From positions 1-64,000 of the forward strand of contig CAZCEC010000025.1 of NCBI GenBank assembly GCA_964497615.1: 64,000 nucleotides of DNA, written 5' to 3'. This document shows, piece after piece, positions 55,939 to 63,675 of the stretch (position 1 is its first letter; each line of letters opens with the position of its first letter). The notes beneath the pieces were generated by a model, which was not told the origin of the DNA, did not search any database, and saw only the letters and a program-made list of their open reading frames with translations. The stretch is from CAZCEC01 sp964497615 (GTDB lineage Bacteria > Chloroflexota > Anaerolineae > Anaerolineales > UBA6663). The translations under genes and the position numbers were made by a program.

Positions 55939-56772
55939 CTTGAAGCACCAGCCCTGGCAGCCCGGCCCGTCGTTGCGCCACAGCTTGTTGCCCACCGGGT
56001 TGATAAACTCGTCGTTGACCAGGTAAATGTCAAGGTCGCCATCATTGTCGTAGTCGTTGAAGCTCGCCACGAACCCGGCCCCGGTCAGCCCCCCGCCCAG
56101 CCAGTCCGAAACGTCGGTGAACGTCCAATCACCGTTGTTGCGGTACAGCCGGTCCACGTCCCCGTCCATCGGCCGCCCGCACCGCGGGTAGCATGACCAC
56201 TTGGCAATGTACAGGTCGAGGAACCCGTCGCTGTCAAAGTCTCCCCACGAGCCGGTCTTGCTGTTGCCAGTGTCCACCAGCCCGGCCTGCGTGGTGATGT
56301 CCACAAAGCCCTGCCCGCCCTGGTTGCGGTAGAGGTGATTTGTCCCCCAGTTGGCAACGAACAGATCGCGCCAGCCGTCGTTATCAATATCCACGAACAC
56401 CGCCCCGGCGCTGTAGGCCTCAGCCAGCGCCACCTGCTCGCGCAGCGCCGAGACCTCAAACGTGCCGTCGCCCAGGTTGCGGTACAGGGTGTTGGGGCCG
56501 GCCGGGTCGGTGACGTACAGGTCCACCCAGCCGTCGTTGTCGAAGTCGCCCCACGCCTGGCCGATCGCCAGGTCCAGGCTCACCACGCGGTTGTGGGTCA
56601 CGCCCGCCTCACGGCTGACCTCCGCGAAGGCTGCCCGGCTGTCGTCCAGCGGCGAGGCCGCCGCCGGGGCGGCCCCAACAGAATAGCCCTGTTGCAGAAA
56701 CAGGGCTATTCCCACCGACACCAGTGCCGCCAACGCCAAGACCGGCCGTCGCACGCCCCTGGTCCCGCGCAT
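55936..56772 (-). CDS. FG-GAP/UnbV and dihaem peroxidase fusion, 5' part
   Basis: 278 codons before the amber stop. A signal or anchor helix (about residues 10-30; VLALAALVSVGIALFLQQG) is followed by FG-GAP blades with Asp-rich Ca-binding motifs (GDFDNDGWVDLYV and similar, at least five). The start at 56772 (MRGTRG) lies 5 nt after the malG stop. FG-GAP propellers of this CRTAC1/UnbV class are extracellular. Same frame as the following 3' part, so these are two halves of one interrupted gene. Confidence 0.8.
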   Translation of the reverse strand: MRGTRGVRRPVLALAALVSVGIALFLQQGYSVGAAPAAASPLDDSRAAFAEVSREAGVTHNRVVSLDLAIGQAWGDFDNDGWVDLYVTDPAGPNTLYRNLGDGTFEVSALREQVALAEAYSAGAVFVDIDNDGWRDLFVANWGTNHLYRNQGGQGFVDITTQAGLVDTGNSKTGSWGDFDSDGFLDLYIAKWSCYPRCGRPMDGDVDRLYRNNGDWTFTDVSDWLGGGLTGAGFVASFNDYDNDGDLDIYLVNDEFINPVGNKLWRNDGPGCQGWCFK

Positions 56773-56777
56773 GTGGT

Positions 56778-57698
56778 TTACTCCTTGACCGCCCCCGCCG
56801 TCAGCCCGCCCGCGATCTGGTCCTGCAGCGCGATGTAGGTGATCATAATCGGCAGCGCCCCGATCAGCGCCCCCGCCGCGAACACCCCCCACTTCTGGTC
56901 GAACTGCCCGGCGGTGAAGATTTGCAGCCCCACCATCAGGGTGTACTTGTCCACGTCATTCAGCAGGATGCGCGCCAGGATAAAGTCGCCATACGTCCCG
57001 ATGAACGACAGGATGCCGATCACGATCAGGATCGGCCGCAGCAGCGGCAGCAGCAGCGTCGTGAAGATCTGCCAGTTGGTCGCCCCGTCCACCATCCCCG
57101 ATTCGTCAATTGCCCGCGGGATGGTGTCCAGGAAGCCCTTCATCAGCCAGATGTTGATGCCCATCGAGCCGCCCAGGTACACCATCACCAGCGCCGTATG
57201 CGTGTTCAGGTCCACCCACGGGATGATGTCGCCGATCTGCGCCACCGTCACAAAGATCGCCACCAGCGCTAGCAGATTCGGAAACACCTGGATCAGCAGG
57301 ATGCCCTTCAGCAGCGTGATCCGGCCGGCGAACCGCAGCCGCGAGAACGCGTACGCCGCCATCGTCGTGATCCCCAGGCTCAGGATGGTCGAGACGCCCG
57401 CCACCTTCACCGAGTTCCACAGCCACTTCCAATAAAACAGGTCGCCATAGTTAAACGCCGGGTCCTGGTTGAACAGCCGCTGGTAGTTGCGGATGCCGGC
57501 CTGCAACGGAATCAAGTTCTGGGTCGCCAGCGAGTTCGTGTTGTCGAACGAGGCCGAGATCATCCACAACACGGGAAAGATCGAGAACAAGATCAGGATC
57601 ACGGCGATCACCAGCCGGATGGCAATGCTGATGCGCTTCTGGCTGCGCTGGTTCTCGCGGAGGCGGGCGTAGGTTTCTGCCAGGCTCATGCTAGACAT
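56778..57698 (-). CDS. Maltodextrin ABC transporter permease MalG-like
   Basis: A 306-aa inner-membrane permease with six helices. The EAA-like loop reads MVDGATNWQIFTTLLLPLLRP, the contact site for the ATPase. It overlaps malF by 8 nt if the ATG at 57698 is used; an ATG at 57689 is equally possible. Forms the channel with MalF. The amylase and pullulanase context supports maltose or maltodextrin as substrate. Confidence 0.9.
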   Translation of the reverse strand: MSSMSLAETYARLRENQRSQKRISIAIRLVIAVILILFSIFPVLWMISASFDNTNSLATQNLIPLQAGIRNYQRLFNQDPAFNYGDLFYWKWLWNSVKVAGVSTILSLGITTMAAYAFSRLRFAGRITLLKGILLIQVFPNLLALVAIFVTVAQIGDIIPWVDLNTHTALVMVYLGGSMGINIWLMKGFLDTIPRAIDESGMVDGATNWQIFTTLLLPLLRPILIVIGILSFIGTYGDFILARILLNDVDKYTLMVGLQIFTAGQFDQKWGVFAAGALIGALPIMITYIALQDQIAGGLTAGAVKE

Positions 57699-59292
57699 TT
57701 TCGCTGACCTCCTCCCACATGTTAGTGAAGCGGTACTGGAGCAGGGTCAGCGTGCCCACCACGAAGAACACGATGATCGAGATGGCCGAGGCATAGCCAA
57801 ACTGAACCCCACGCCCGCCGGCCTCGAAGGCCAACTTGTACACATAGCTCAGCAAGATGTCGGTATGGCCTGCATTCGTGGTGGCCCCCACGATGGGCGG
57901 GCCGCCGCCAATAAACAGGTAGATCAGGTTGAAGTTGTTGAAGTTGAACACGTACGACGCGATCAGCAGCGGCCCCACCGCCACCAGCAGCAGCGGCAGC
58001 GTGATGCGCCGGAAGCTCTGCCACGCCGTCGCCCCGTCCACCCGCGCGGCCTCGTACAGATCGGACGAGATGGATTGCAGCGCCCCGCTGGTCACCAGCA
58101 TGAAGTACGGATACCCCAGCCACAGGTTCACCAGCAGCACCGCCGTCTGCGCCCAGAACGGATCCACCGTCCAGCCCGGGGCCACGCCGATAAATCGCTC
58201 CAGGGTCCGGTTGATCACCCCGAACTCCGGGTTCAGCATCCCGCGCCAGATCAGGATCGTGATCAGGCCCGGAATGGTATACGGGACCAGCAGGAATGAC
58301 CGGATGACCTTCTTGAACGGGAAGTCCTTATCGTTGAACAGTACTGCAATCGCCAGCCCCAGGGAGAAGGTCGACAGCACGCTCACCGTCGGGAAGATGA
58401 AGTTCCATACCAGGATGCGCACCAGCGGCCCGCGCAGCGCCGGACTGGTGAAGAATTGGGTGAAATTCTCCATCCCCACCACCGACCGGAACCCTGGCGT
58501 GATCGTCTTCCCATCCTTCGTGGTGAACGTGCCGTCCACGTTGTTGTAGATATCGCCATTGGACTGGTCCACCACCGTGTCCGTCGCCGCGTCATACTGG
58601 TAGCGTATTTGCAGCTCGGCCGCCTCGCTGGGCGACCGGATTTGCACCGTTGGCGCGCCCTCCACCCCGAACTTGATATTCATCAAATTCGGATCGGCGG
58701 AGGCCAGCAAGACGTTCAGCCGCTGGTAGCCCTCAATCGTGGTCGGGATGCCGTTGCCATCCGCCTCCCCAATGCCGGGGTCGCCAGGTGCGGCTTCGAC
58801 AATCGGCTCGCCCGGCTTGGCCAGGTAGCTTGTCCCGCTGGTGTCCACCAGCCACAAGGCATAGTCCCCGCTTTCCGAGCGGTAAGCCGTCCAGCGGTAC
58901 GATTTGCCCGCCTCCGGCAAATACGTCGCCTTCTGAATCTCCACCAGCGCCTGGTCCTTGGTCAGCAAGTGCCCGTCGCCATAGTTGGTGAAGGCGACAT
59001 AGATCGTGAAAATCATCGGATAGATGGTGAACAGGATCATGAAGGCCAACCCCAGCGCCATCCATCGATAGGGGTAGGCCCGCGGCAGCAGGAAGATCAC
59101 GTTGAACATCACCGTGATGACGACGATAACGACCAGCAGTTGCAGGAAACCGAGCGTGTAGGCGTTGAGGAGAAACCAACCGGCGCCAACGTCGAAGAGG
59201 ATGATAAAACCAAAACGAAGCAGCAACTGTATCGGAGTTTCGGCCGGCATCCCCACCCGCTGCTTGGCCTTGTCCACCGCCATCACGGTCAT
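57691..59292 (-). CDS. Maltodextrin ABC transporter permease MalF-like
   Basis: A 533-aa permease with N-terminal helices, a long extracytoplasmic loop of roughly 150-170 residues (as the P2 loop of E. coli MalF, which contacts MalE), and the core helices with EAA loop (ARVDGATAWQSFRRITLPLL). The start at 59292 has an AGGAGG site (59298-59303) at 5 nt; the longer open frame upstream runs into the malE-malF hairpin and was rejected. Confidence 0.92.
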   Translation of the reverse strand: MTVMAVDKAKQRVGMPAETPIQLLLRFGFIILFDVGAGWFLLNAYTLGFLQLLVVIVVITVMFNVIFLLPRAYPYRWMALGLAFMILFTIYPMIFTIYVAFTNYGDGHLLTKDQALVEIQKATYLPEAGKSYRWTAYRSESGDYALWLVDTSGTSYLAKPGEPIVEAAPGDPGIGEADGNGIPTTIEGYQRLNVLLASADPNLMNIKFGVEGAPTVQIRSPSEAAELQIRYQYDAATDTVVDQSNGDIYNNVDGTFTTKDGKTITPGFRSVVGMENFTQFFTSPALRGPLVRILVWNFIFPTVSVLSTFSLGLAIAVLFNDKDFPFKKVIRSFLLVPYTIPGLITILIWRGMLNPEFGVINRTLERFIGVAPGWTVDPFWAQTAVLLVNLWLGYPYFMLVTSGALQSISSDLYEAARVDGATAWQSFRRITLPLLLVAVGPLLIASYVFNFNNFNLIYLFIGGGPPIVGATTNAGHTDILLSYVYKLAFEAGGRGVQFGYASAISIIVFFVVGTLTLLQYRFTNMWEEVSENV

Positions 59293-59328
59293 GCGTGCCT
59301 CCTCTGCCCTGCGCTTCCAGCCCATATT

Positions 59329-59368
59329 CCTGAAAGGCCGAAGCGGTGGTCTGCTTCGGCCTTTCAGG
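59329..59368 (-). promoter_or_regulatory. malE-malF intercistronic hairpin
   Basis: cctgaaaggccgaagc (59329-59344) and its exact complement (59353-59368) form a 16-bp stem with an 8-nt loop, beginning 12 nt after the binding-protein stop. No T-run follows, so it should not terminate fully. In E. coli an intercistronic palindrome between malE and malF stabilises malE mRNA; this element is placed to do the same. Confidence 0.72.
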
Positions 59369-59380
59369 GGCATTGCCAGA

Positions 59381-61000
59381 TTACTCGATGGTCCAGGTCA
59401 GCAGGTTCGTCGCTGGATCATACGAGTACGTCACGCTGCTGTCGGCATCCAGGGTGAACGTGTAGTTGTCGCCATCCTGAACGCCGTCCACGCCGTAGTT
59501 CGTGGTCCAGCCGCCGTCCAGCGCCACCTTCACCTCATAGTCGCCGGCTGGCAGGTCCCACGGGCCGCTCGTCCACAGCCCATCCTCGCCTTCCGTCATC
59601 GCCGTCACGGCGCACTCCGGCTGCCAGTCGCCCGGGCAGCCCGCCTCTTCCTGCCACGAGCCGGGCACGTTCACCATGCCCGTCAGCGGGTTCGCGATCA
59701 GGTCGCGGATGGCGGTGCCGGCGGTCGTCAGCGCGGCTTCCGGCTCAGCATCGCCGTTGCGCACTTGCACGATGGCGCTGTCCCAGTTGCCCCACACCGA
59801 GCCCATGGCCGGGATGGCCGGCATCATCTGGGCGTTGCTGCCTGCCTCGCCCAACGCCTGGAGGTCCTCGTCGTCCAGGGTCTCCAGCACCGGGATGTAG
59901 GCCGACGGCCGCTGCCCCAGCTCATACAGCACGCGCATCACGTCTTCCGTCGCGATGAACTCGGTCAGGAAGGCCTGCGCCAGCAGCGCATTCTCGCTGG
60001 TCGCATTGATGTACACGCCCTGCGTGCCGGCGAACGACTGCCCGCCGTCCGGGAAGTTGGTGATGGCGTACGGGATGCCGGACTCGCGGATGCGGTCCAG
60101 CGCCCACGGGCCGGCCATGATGAAGGGCGCCTCGCCCGTCTCGAACAGGGCATGGTTGTTGGCCCAGTCCCAGTCGGTCGGGATGTTGCCCGCGTCCACC
60201 TGCTCCTTGAGCCAGGTGGCCGCCTCGATCATGCCTTCATTGTCCAGGCCCAGGTCCTGGTCGTCGTAGTCGCCGGCGTCGTTGCGGCCGAAGATGTAGC
60301 CGCCGAAGCTGGTGAACAGAGGATACAGGTCGTAGGTCGTGCCGGTCACGGCCATGATGTAGGTCGTTTCGCCGGCATCCTTCAGGGCCTCGCCGATCTC
60401 CACCACCTCATCCCACGTCGTGGGCGGGGTCTCGACCATGTCGGTGTTGTAGAAGAAGCCCAGGTTTTCGGTCGCATACGGCATGCAGTACAGCACGCCG
60501 TCGAACGTGCAGGCCTGCAGCGCCACGTCCACGAAGTCGCCTTCCTTGTCGCCCAGGTCAATCGGCGCCAGCAGGCCGTTGGCCACCAGCGCGCCCGCCT
60601 GGTCGTGCGGCACGCCGAACAGGATGTCCGGGCCTTCGCCAGCCGGCGCGGCGATCTGGAAGTCATCGCGCAGCGCCGACTTCACTTCCACCACCAGCTC
60701 GAGCTGGTAGGTCTGGAGCACTTCGTCGGCCAGGCCTTGCAGGATCGGCGCGCGGGTCTCGTCCGCCCAGATGCGCAGCGTGCCGATGGGCTCGATCACC
60801 GGCACATCGGTCGGCTCAGGCACAGCCGTCGGCTCGGGAGCCGTAGTCGGTTCCGGGGCCGTGGTGGCCTCGGGCGCCGTGGTCGGCGGGACGCTGGTGG
60901 GCTGCGGCGCGGGGGTCGCGGTCGCGGCCGGCCGGCAGGCCGCCAATGCAAAGGCGGCAATCAACAGGATGTTGAGCACCAGCCAGAAACTCTTCTTCAT
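59381..61000 (-). CDS. Maltodextrin-binding lipoprotein with C-terminal X25-like module
   Basis: A 539-aa solute-binding protein: signal peptide with LAAC lipobox (Cys22), a Thr/Pro/Ala stalk (about residues 25-65), a family-1 sugar-binding core (about 68-435), and an extra C-terminal beta module (about 445-539). Core features are ILFGVPHDQAGALV, YCMPYATENLGFFYN and TGEAPFIMAGPWA. The module contains EAGCPGDWQPEC and NYGVDGVQDG, nearly identical to the first module of the pullulanase. The start at 61000 has a strong AGGAGGAG site. It captures maltodextrins and passes them to MalFG; the extra module may bind longer glucans at the surface. Confidence 0.93.
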   Translation of the reverse strand: MKKSFWLVLNILLIAAFALAACRPAATATPAPQPTSVPPTTAPEATTAPEPTTAPEPTAVPEPTDVPVIEPIGTLRIWADETRAPILQGLADEVLQTYQLELVVEVKSALRDDFQIAAPAGEGPDILFGVPHDQAGALVANGLLAPIDLGDKEGDFVDVALQACTFDGVLYCMPYATENLGFFYNTDMVETPPTTWDEVVEIGEALKDAGETTYIMAVTGTTYDLYPLFTSFGGYIFGRNDAGDYDDQDLGLDNEGMIEAATWLKEQVDAGNIPTDWDWANNHALFETGEAPFIMAGPWALDRIRESGIPYAITNFPDGGQSFAGTQGVYINATSENALLAQAFLTEFIATEDVMRVLYELGQRPSAYIPVLETLDDEDLQALGEAGSNAQMMPAIPAMGSVWGNWDSAIVQVRNGDAEPEAALTTAGTAIRDLIANPLTGMVNVPGSWQEEAGCPGDWQPECAVTAMTEGEDGLWTSGPWDLPAGDYEVKVALDGGWTTNYGVDGVQDGDNYTFTLDADSSVTYSYDPATNLLTWTIE

Positions 61001-61042
61001 GTTCTTACTCCTCCTAAGGGTAGCAGCAACAGCGGGGCGCAA

Positions 61043-61164
61043 GCGCCCCTATCTTTGGCGTACGTCGAACTTCAGGAACGTGGGATAACGTCGAGGAAAT
61101 CACCTCCTTACAGGACCAGCGAGGCTGTCGGTATTTTAGCCTCATTCGCGAATCCGGGGCTAGT
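61043..61164 (-). promoter_or_regulatory. malE leader region with orphan Shine-Dalgarno and hairpin
   Basis: On the minus strand this holds a TAAAAT -10-like box (61133-61138) without a good -35, an 11-nt perfect Shine-Dalgarno sequence AAGGAGGTGAT (61099-61109) with no ATG or GTG at proper spacing, and a short stem GGGGCGC/GCGCCCC just before malE. It probably carries the malE promoter and a leader; details are uncertain. Confidence 0.4.
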
Positions 61165-62394
61165 TCATGCATAAGGTTGAAAGGCGCGCGTCAGCGCCAA
61201 CGCCACCGCACCCAGCGCCACCGAGTGACGCCCAAGTTGCCCCAGCACCAGGCGTGTCGCCTGCCGCGAGGGCCGCATCGTGCGTTCCGCCACGGCTTGT
61301 TGCAGCGGGTCCAGCAGCCACGGGCCCGCGCCCGTCACCCCTCCGCCCAGCACCACCAGGCCCGGGTTGAGGAGATTGATCAGGCTGGCCACTGCGCTGC
61401 CAATGTGCCGGCCGGCATCGGCCAGCAGTTGCTGGCTCACCGGATCGTCATTCGCCGCCGCCACTGCGACGTCCCGGGCCGTCAGCTCGCGGTGCCCGTT
61501 GAGGTGCGCCAGCACGGTGCGCTGCCCGGCCTTCACCGCCAACTGCGCCCGCTGGGCAATCGCCCGCCCGCCGGCCATCGCCTCCAGGCAGCCATAATTG
61601 CCGCACGTGCACGGCGGCCCGCTGTCCGAAATCGTCACGTGCCCAATCTCGCCGGCCGTCCCCAGCACCCCCCGGTAAATCTGGCCCCCCAACAGCAGCC
61701 CGCAGCCAATCCCCGTGCCAATCTTAATGTAGGCCAGGTCATTCGCCCCCTGCCCCGCGCCAAATGTCCACTCCCCCAGCGCCCCCAGGTCGGCATCGTT
61801 ATCCAACGTGGTTGGCTTGCCCCACGCCGCTTCCAGCTTCGCCCGGATCGGGAAGGCATCCCACCCCGGCATAATCGGCGGCGCCGAGACCATGCCTTCG
61901 CTGGCCACCACTGGTCCAGGTACGCCGACAGCGATCGCTTGCACTTGCGCCAGCGAGCACCCCGCCCGCGTCAGCGTGGCCTCCACCGCCGTCAGCACCT
62001 GCCGCAGCCCGGCTTCCGGGCCAGCCTCGATGGCAAACGCCTCTTCCGTCTCGGCCAGCTTCGCACCGTTCAGGTCGGCCACGATCACCACCAGGTGGCT
62101 GGCCCCAATATCCACCCCCACCACCCGCCCCGCATCCGGGTTGATCTCCAGCACAATCGGCCGCCGCCCGCCGCGCGACGTGCCCGTTCCCCGTTCAACC
62201 ACTAACCCGCCCTCCAGCAAGTGCCCCACAATAGTGGAAATGGTTGACCGGCTGACCTGCAAAGTCTCTGCCAACTCCGCGCGCGAGATGCCGCGCGGCG
62301 AGTGACGTATCAGGTCAATGACCGATGCTTTGTTCATACCCCGAACAATTGATTGGTCGGTTGTGTGATCGTGGGACGGATTTCGGGCCAGCAT
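61165..62394 (-). CDS. ROK-family transcriptional regulator
   Basis: A 409-aa repressor of the NagC/XylR/MalR type: winged HTH (about residues 15-75, ISRAELAETLQVSRSTISTIV), then a sugar-kinase-like ROK fold with VVGVDIGASH at the phosphate-binding site and the structural zinc motif CTCGNYGCLE. Adjacency to malEFG and the amylases suggests it senses a maltose-type sugar or glucose and represses the alpha-glucan genes. The start at 62394 is supported by the family-typical leader TTDQSIVRGMNKASVIDLI. Confidence 0.92.
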   Translation of the reverse strand: MLARNPSHDHTTDQSIVRGMNKASVIDLIRHSPRGISRAELAETLQVSRSTISTIVGHLLEGGLVVERGTGTSRGGRRPIVLEINPDAGRVVGVDIGASHLVVIVADLNGAKLAETEEAFAIEAGPEAGLRQVLTAVEATLTRAGCSLAQVQAIAVGVPGPVVASEGMVSAPPIMPGWDAFPIRAKLEAAWGKPTTLDNDADLGALGEWTFGAGQGANDLAYIKIGTGIGCGLLLGGQIYRGVLGTAGEIGHVTISDSGPPCTCGNYGCLEAMAGGRAIAQRAQLAVKAGQRTVLAHLNGHRELTARDVAVAAANDDPVSQQLLADAGRHIGSAVASLINLLNPGLVVLGGGVTGAGPWLLDPLQQAVAERTMRPSRQATRLVLGQLGRHSVALGAVALALTRAFQPYA

Positions 62395-62422
62395 TAGAAG
62401 GATGGAGGCGGATATGGTCTAA

Positions 62423-62452
62423 ATTGTACGGCACAATCGACCAATTTGTCAA
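62423..62452 (-). promoter_or_regulatory. Promoter of the ROK regulator with overlapping dyad
   Basis: Minus strand TTGACA (62447-62452) and TACAAT (62423-62428) are 18 bp apart. Between and around them lies an imperfect dyad: tggtctaaattgt (62415-62427) against acaatcgacca (62433-62443). A related sequence attggtcggttgtg occurs at 62352-62365 within the gene start, a near match to attggtcgattgtg on the minus strand at 62432-62445. These are candidate ROK operator sites. Confidence 0.65.
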
Positions 62453-62601
62453 GCTACAAAACAAAGTTGGGATAACTGTGGTGATTTCAGGGACTGCCAT
62501 CACCATGCGGATTGTCGCAGGGCCGCACCTCTGGCCCCTGGCGCGCGATTCATTCGCCCCTGCCCGCTTTGAGACGGCGGCGATCTCCATATAATGGCCG
62601 C

Positions 62602-63556
62602 ATGACCCACCCGCCTGCACCCTCAACCTTGCGCGGCGTCTTCGCCGCGGCCGTNNNNNNNNNNCCTCACCCCAGCCCTCGCCCCAGACCTGGAGGCCCT
62701 ACCCGCCTTGCTCGATTTTCTCGCCGGGCGCGGCTGCCACGGCGTGCTCCTGCTGGGTACCACCGGCGAAGGCACCTCCTTCTCGGTGGACGAACGCCTG
62801 GCCGTCATTCGCGCTGGACTGGCTCACCGCGCCGCTGCCCACCCCGGTCTCAAGCTCCTGGCCGGCACCGGCTGCGCCAGCCTGGCCGACACCATCACCC
62901 TCACCCGCGCCGCCTTCGACCTGGGCGTGGACGGCGTCGTCACCCTCCCCGCTTTCTACTATAAAGGCCTCGGCGCCGAGGGTTTGGTGGCCTACTTCGA
63001 CGCTGTCATCCAGCAGGCCGTGCCGGAGCGCGGCCGGCTGCTGGTCTATCACATCCCCCAGATGTCTGGCGTGCCCGTACCCGACGAAGCTGTGCTTCAA
63101 CTGCGCCAGCTTCATCCGGCGCGATTCTTCGGTATGAAGGACTCGCAAGACGAGCTACCCCACACCTTGCAGACCCTGCGCGCTGCGCCGGGCTTTGGCC
63201 TCTTCTGCGGCAGCGACTCGATCATGACCGAGAGCCTGGCGGCCGGGGCCTTTGGCACCATCACCGCCCTGGCCAATGTCACCGCCCCACTCAACCGCCT
63301 GGTGTGGGACGCCCACCAGCGCGGCGAGAGCGCCCCCGACGCTCAGGCCCGGCTGGCCCAGGCCCGCGTCGCCATTCGCGGCCTCAATGGCCCCGCCGCC
63401 ATGAAGGCCGCGCTCGCTGATCTGTTTGGCCTGCCCGACTGGCCCGTGCGCCAGGAACGCCCGCAGCTTCGGCCCGTGCGCCCGCCCCTGCAACCCCTGG
63501 CCGCCCCCCAGCGCGCCAAGCTCACCGCCGACCTCGCCGCCCTCTTAAATACATGA
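62602..63556 (+). CDS. DapA/dihydrodipicolinate synthase family aldolase, interrupted by assembly gap
   Basis: A class I lyase of the DapA/N-acetylneuraminate lyase family (about 315 residues). It has GTTGEGTSFSVDER, PAFYYKG (catalytic Tyr) and FGMKDSQDE (Schiff-base Lys). The ATG at 62602 gives TLRGVFAAAV, then ten Ns (62655-62664), then LTPALAPDLEAL. The frames before and after differ by one with ten Ns; a gap that is a multiple of three (six fits the usual TP dipeptide) would restore one frame. Pathway (lysine synthesis or sugar-acid degradation) cannot be told. Confidence 0.85.
62655..62664. other. Assembly gap (10 N)
   Basis: Ten Ns inside the DapA-family gene; the number does not keep the reading frame, so it is a placeholder. 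Confidence 0.99.
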
Positions 63557-63598
63557 GCCTGGCGCTTGGAGACGCATTCATCTCCAACCACCAGGCTC
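63555..63598 (+). repeat. Nested hairpin after the DapA-family gene
   Basis: gagcctgg (63555-63562) pairs with ccaggctc (63591-63598), and inside it ttggaga pairs with tctccaa. It spans the stop codon and downstream region, between convergent genes. No T-run, so a weak or Rho-dependent terminator at most. Confidence 0.55.
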
Positions 63599-63675
63599 CA
63601 ATTGGCTGCTGCTGAATCCTGTCTTCTACGCTCTGACTTCCGACCTCCGACCTCGGTCGGTCGTTGGACGTCCTC

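Noticed and set aside
55936..56772. Treating the FG-GAP 5' part as an independent complete gene
   Set aside because: It ends abruptly in the middle of a propeller blade and the following frame continues the same blade in the same phase.
59329..59368. Intrinsic terminator between malE and malF
   Set aside because: The stem is strong but no T-run follows on either strand, and malF and malG directly downstream belong to the same transporter.
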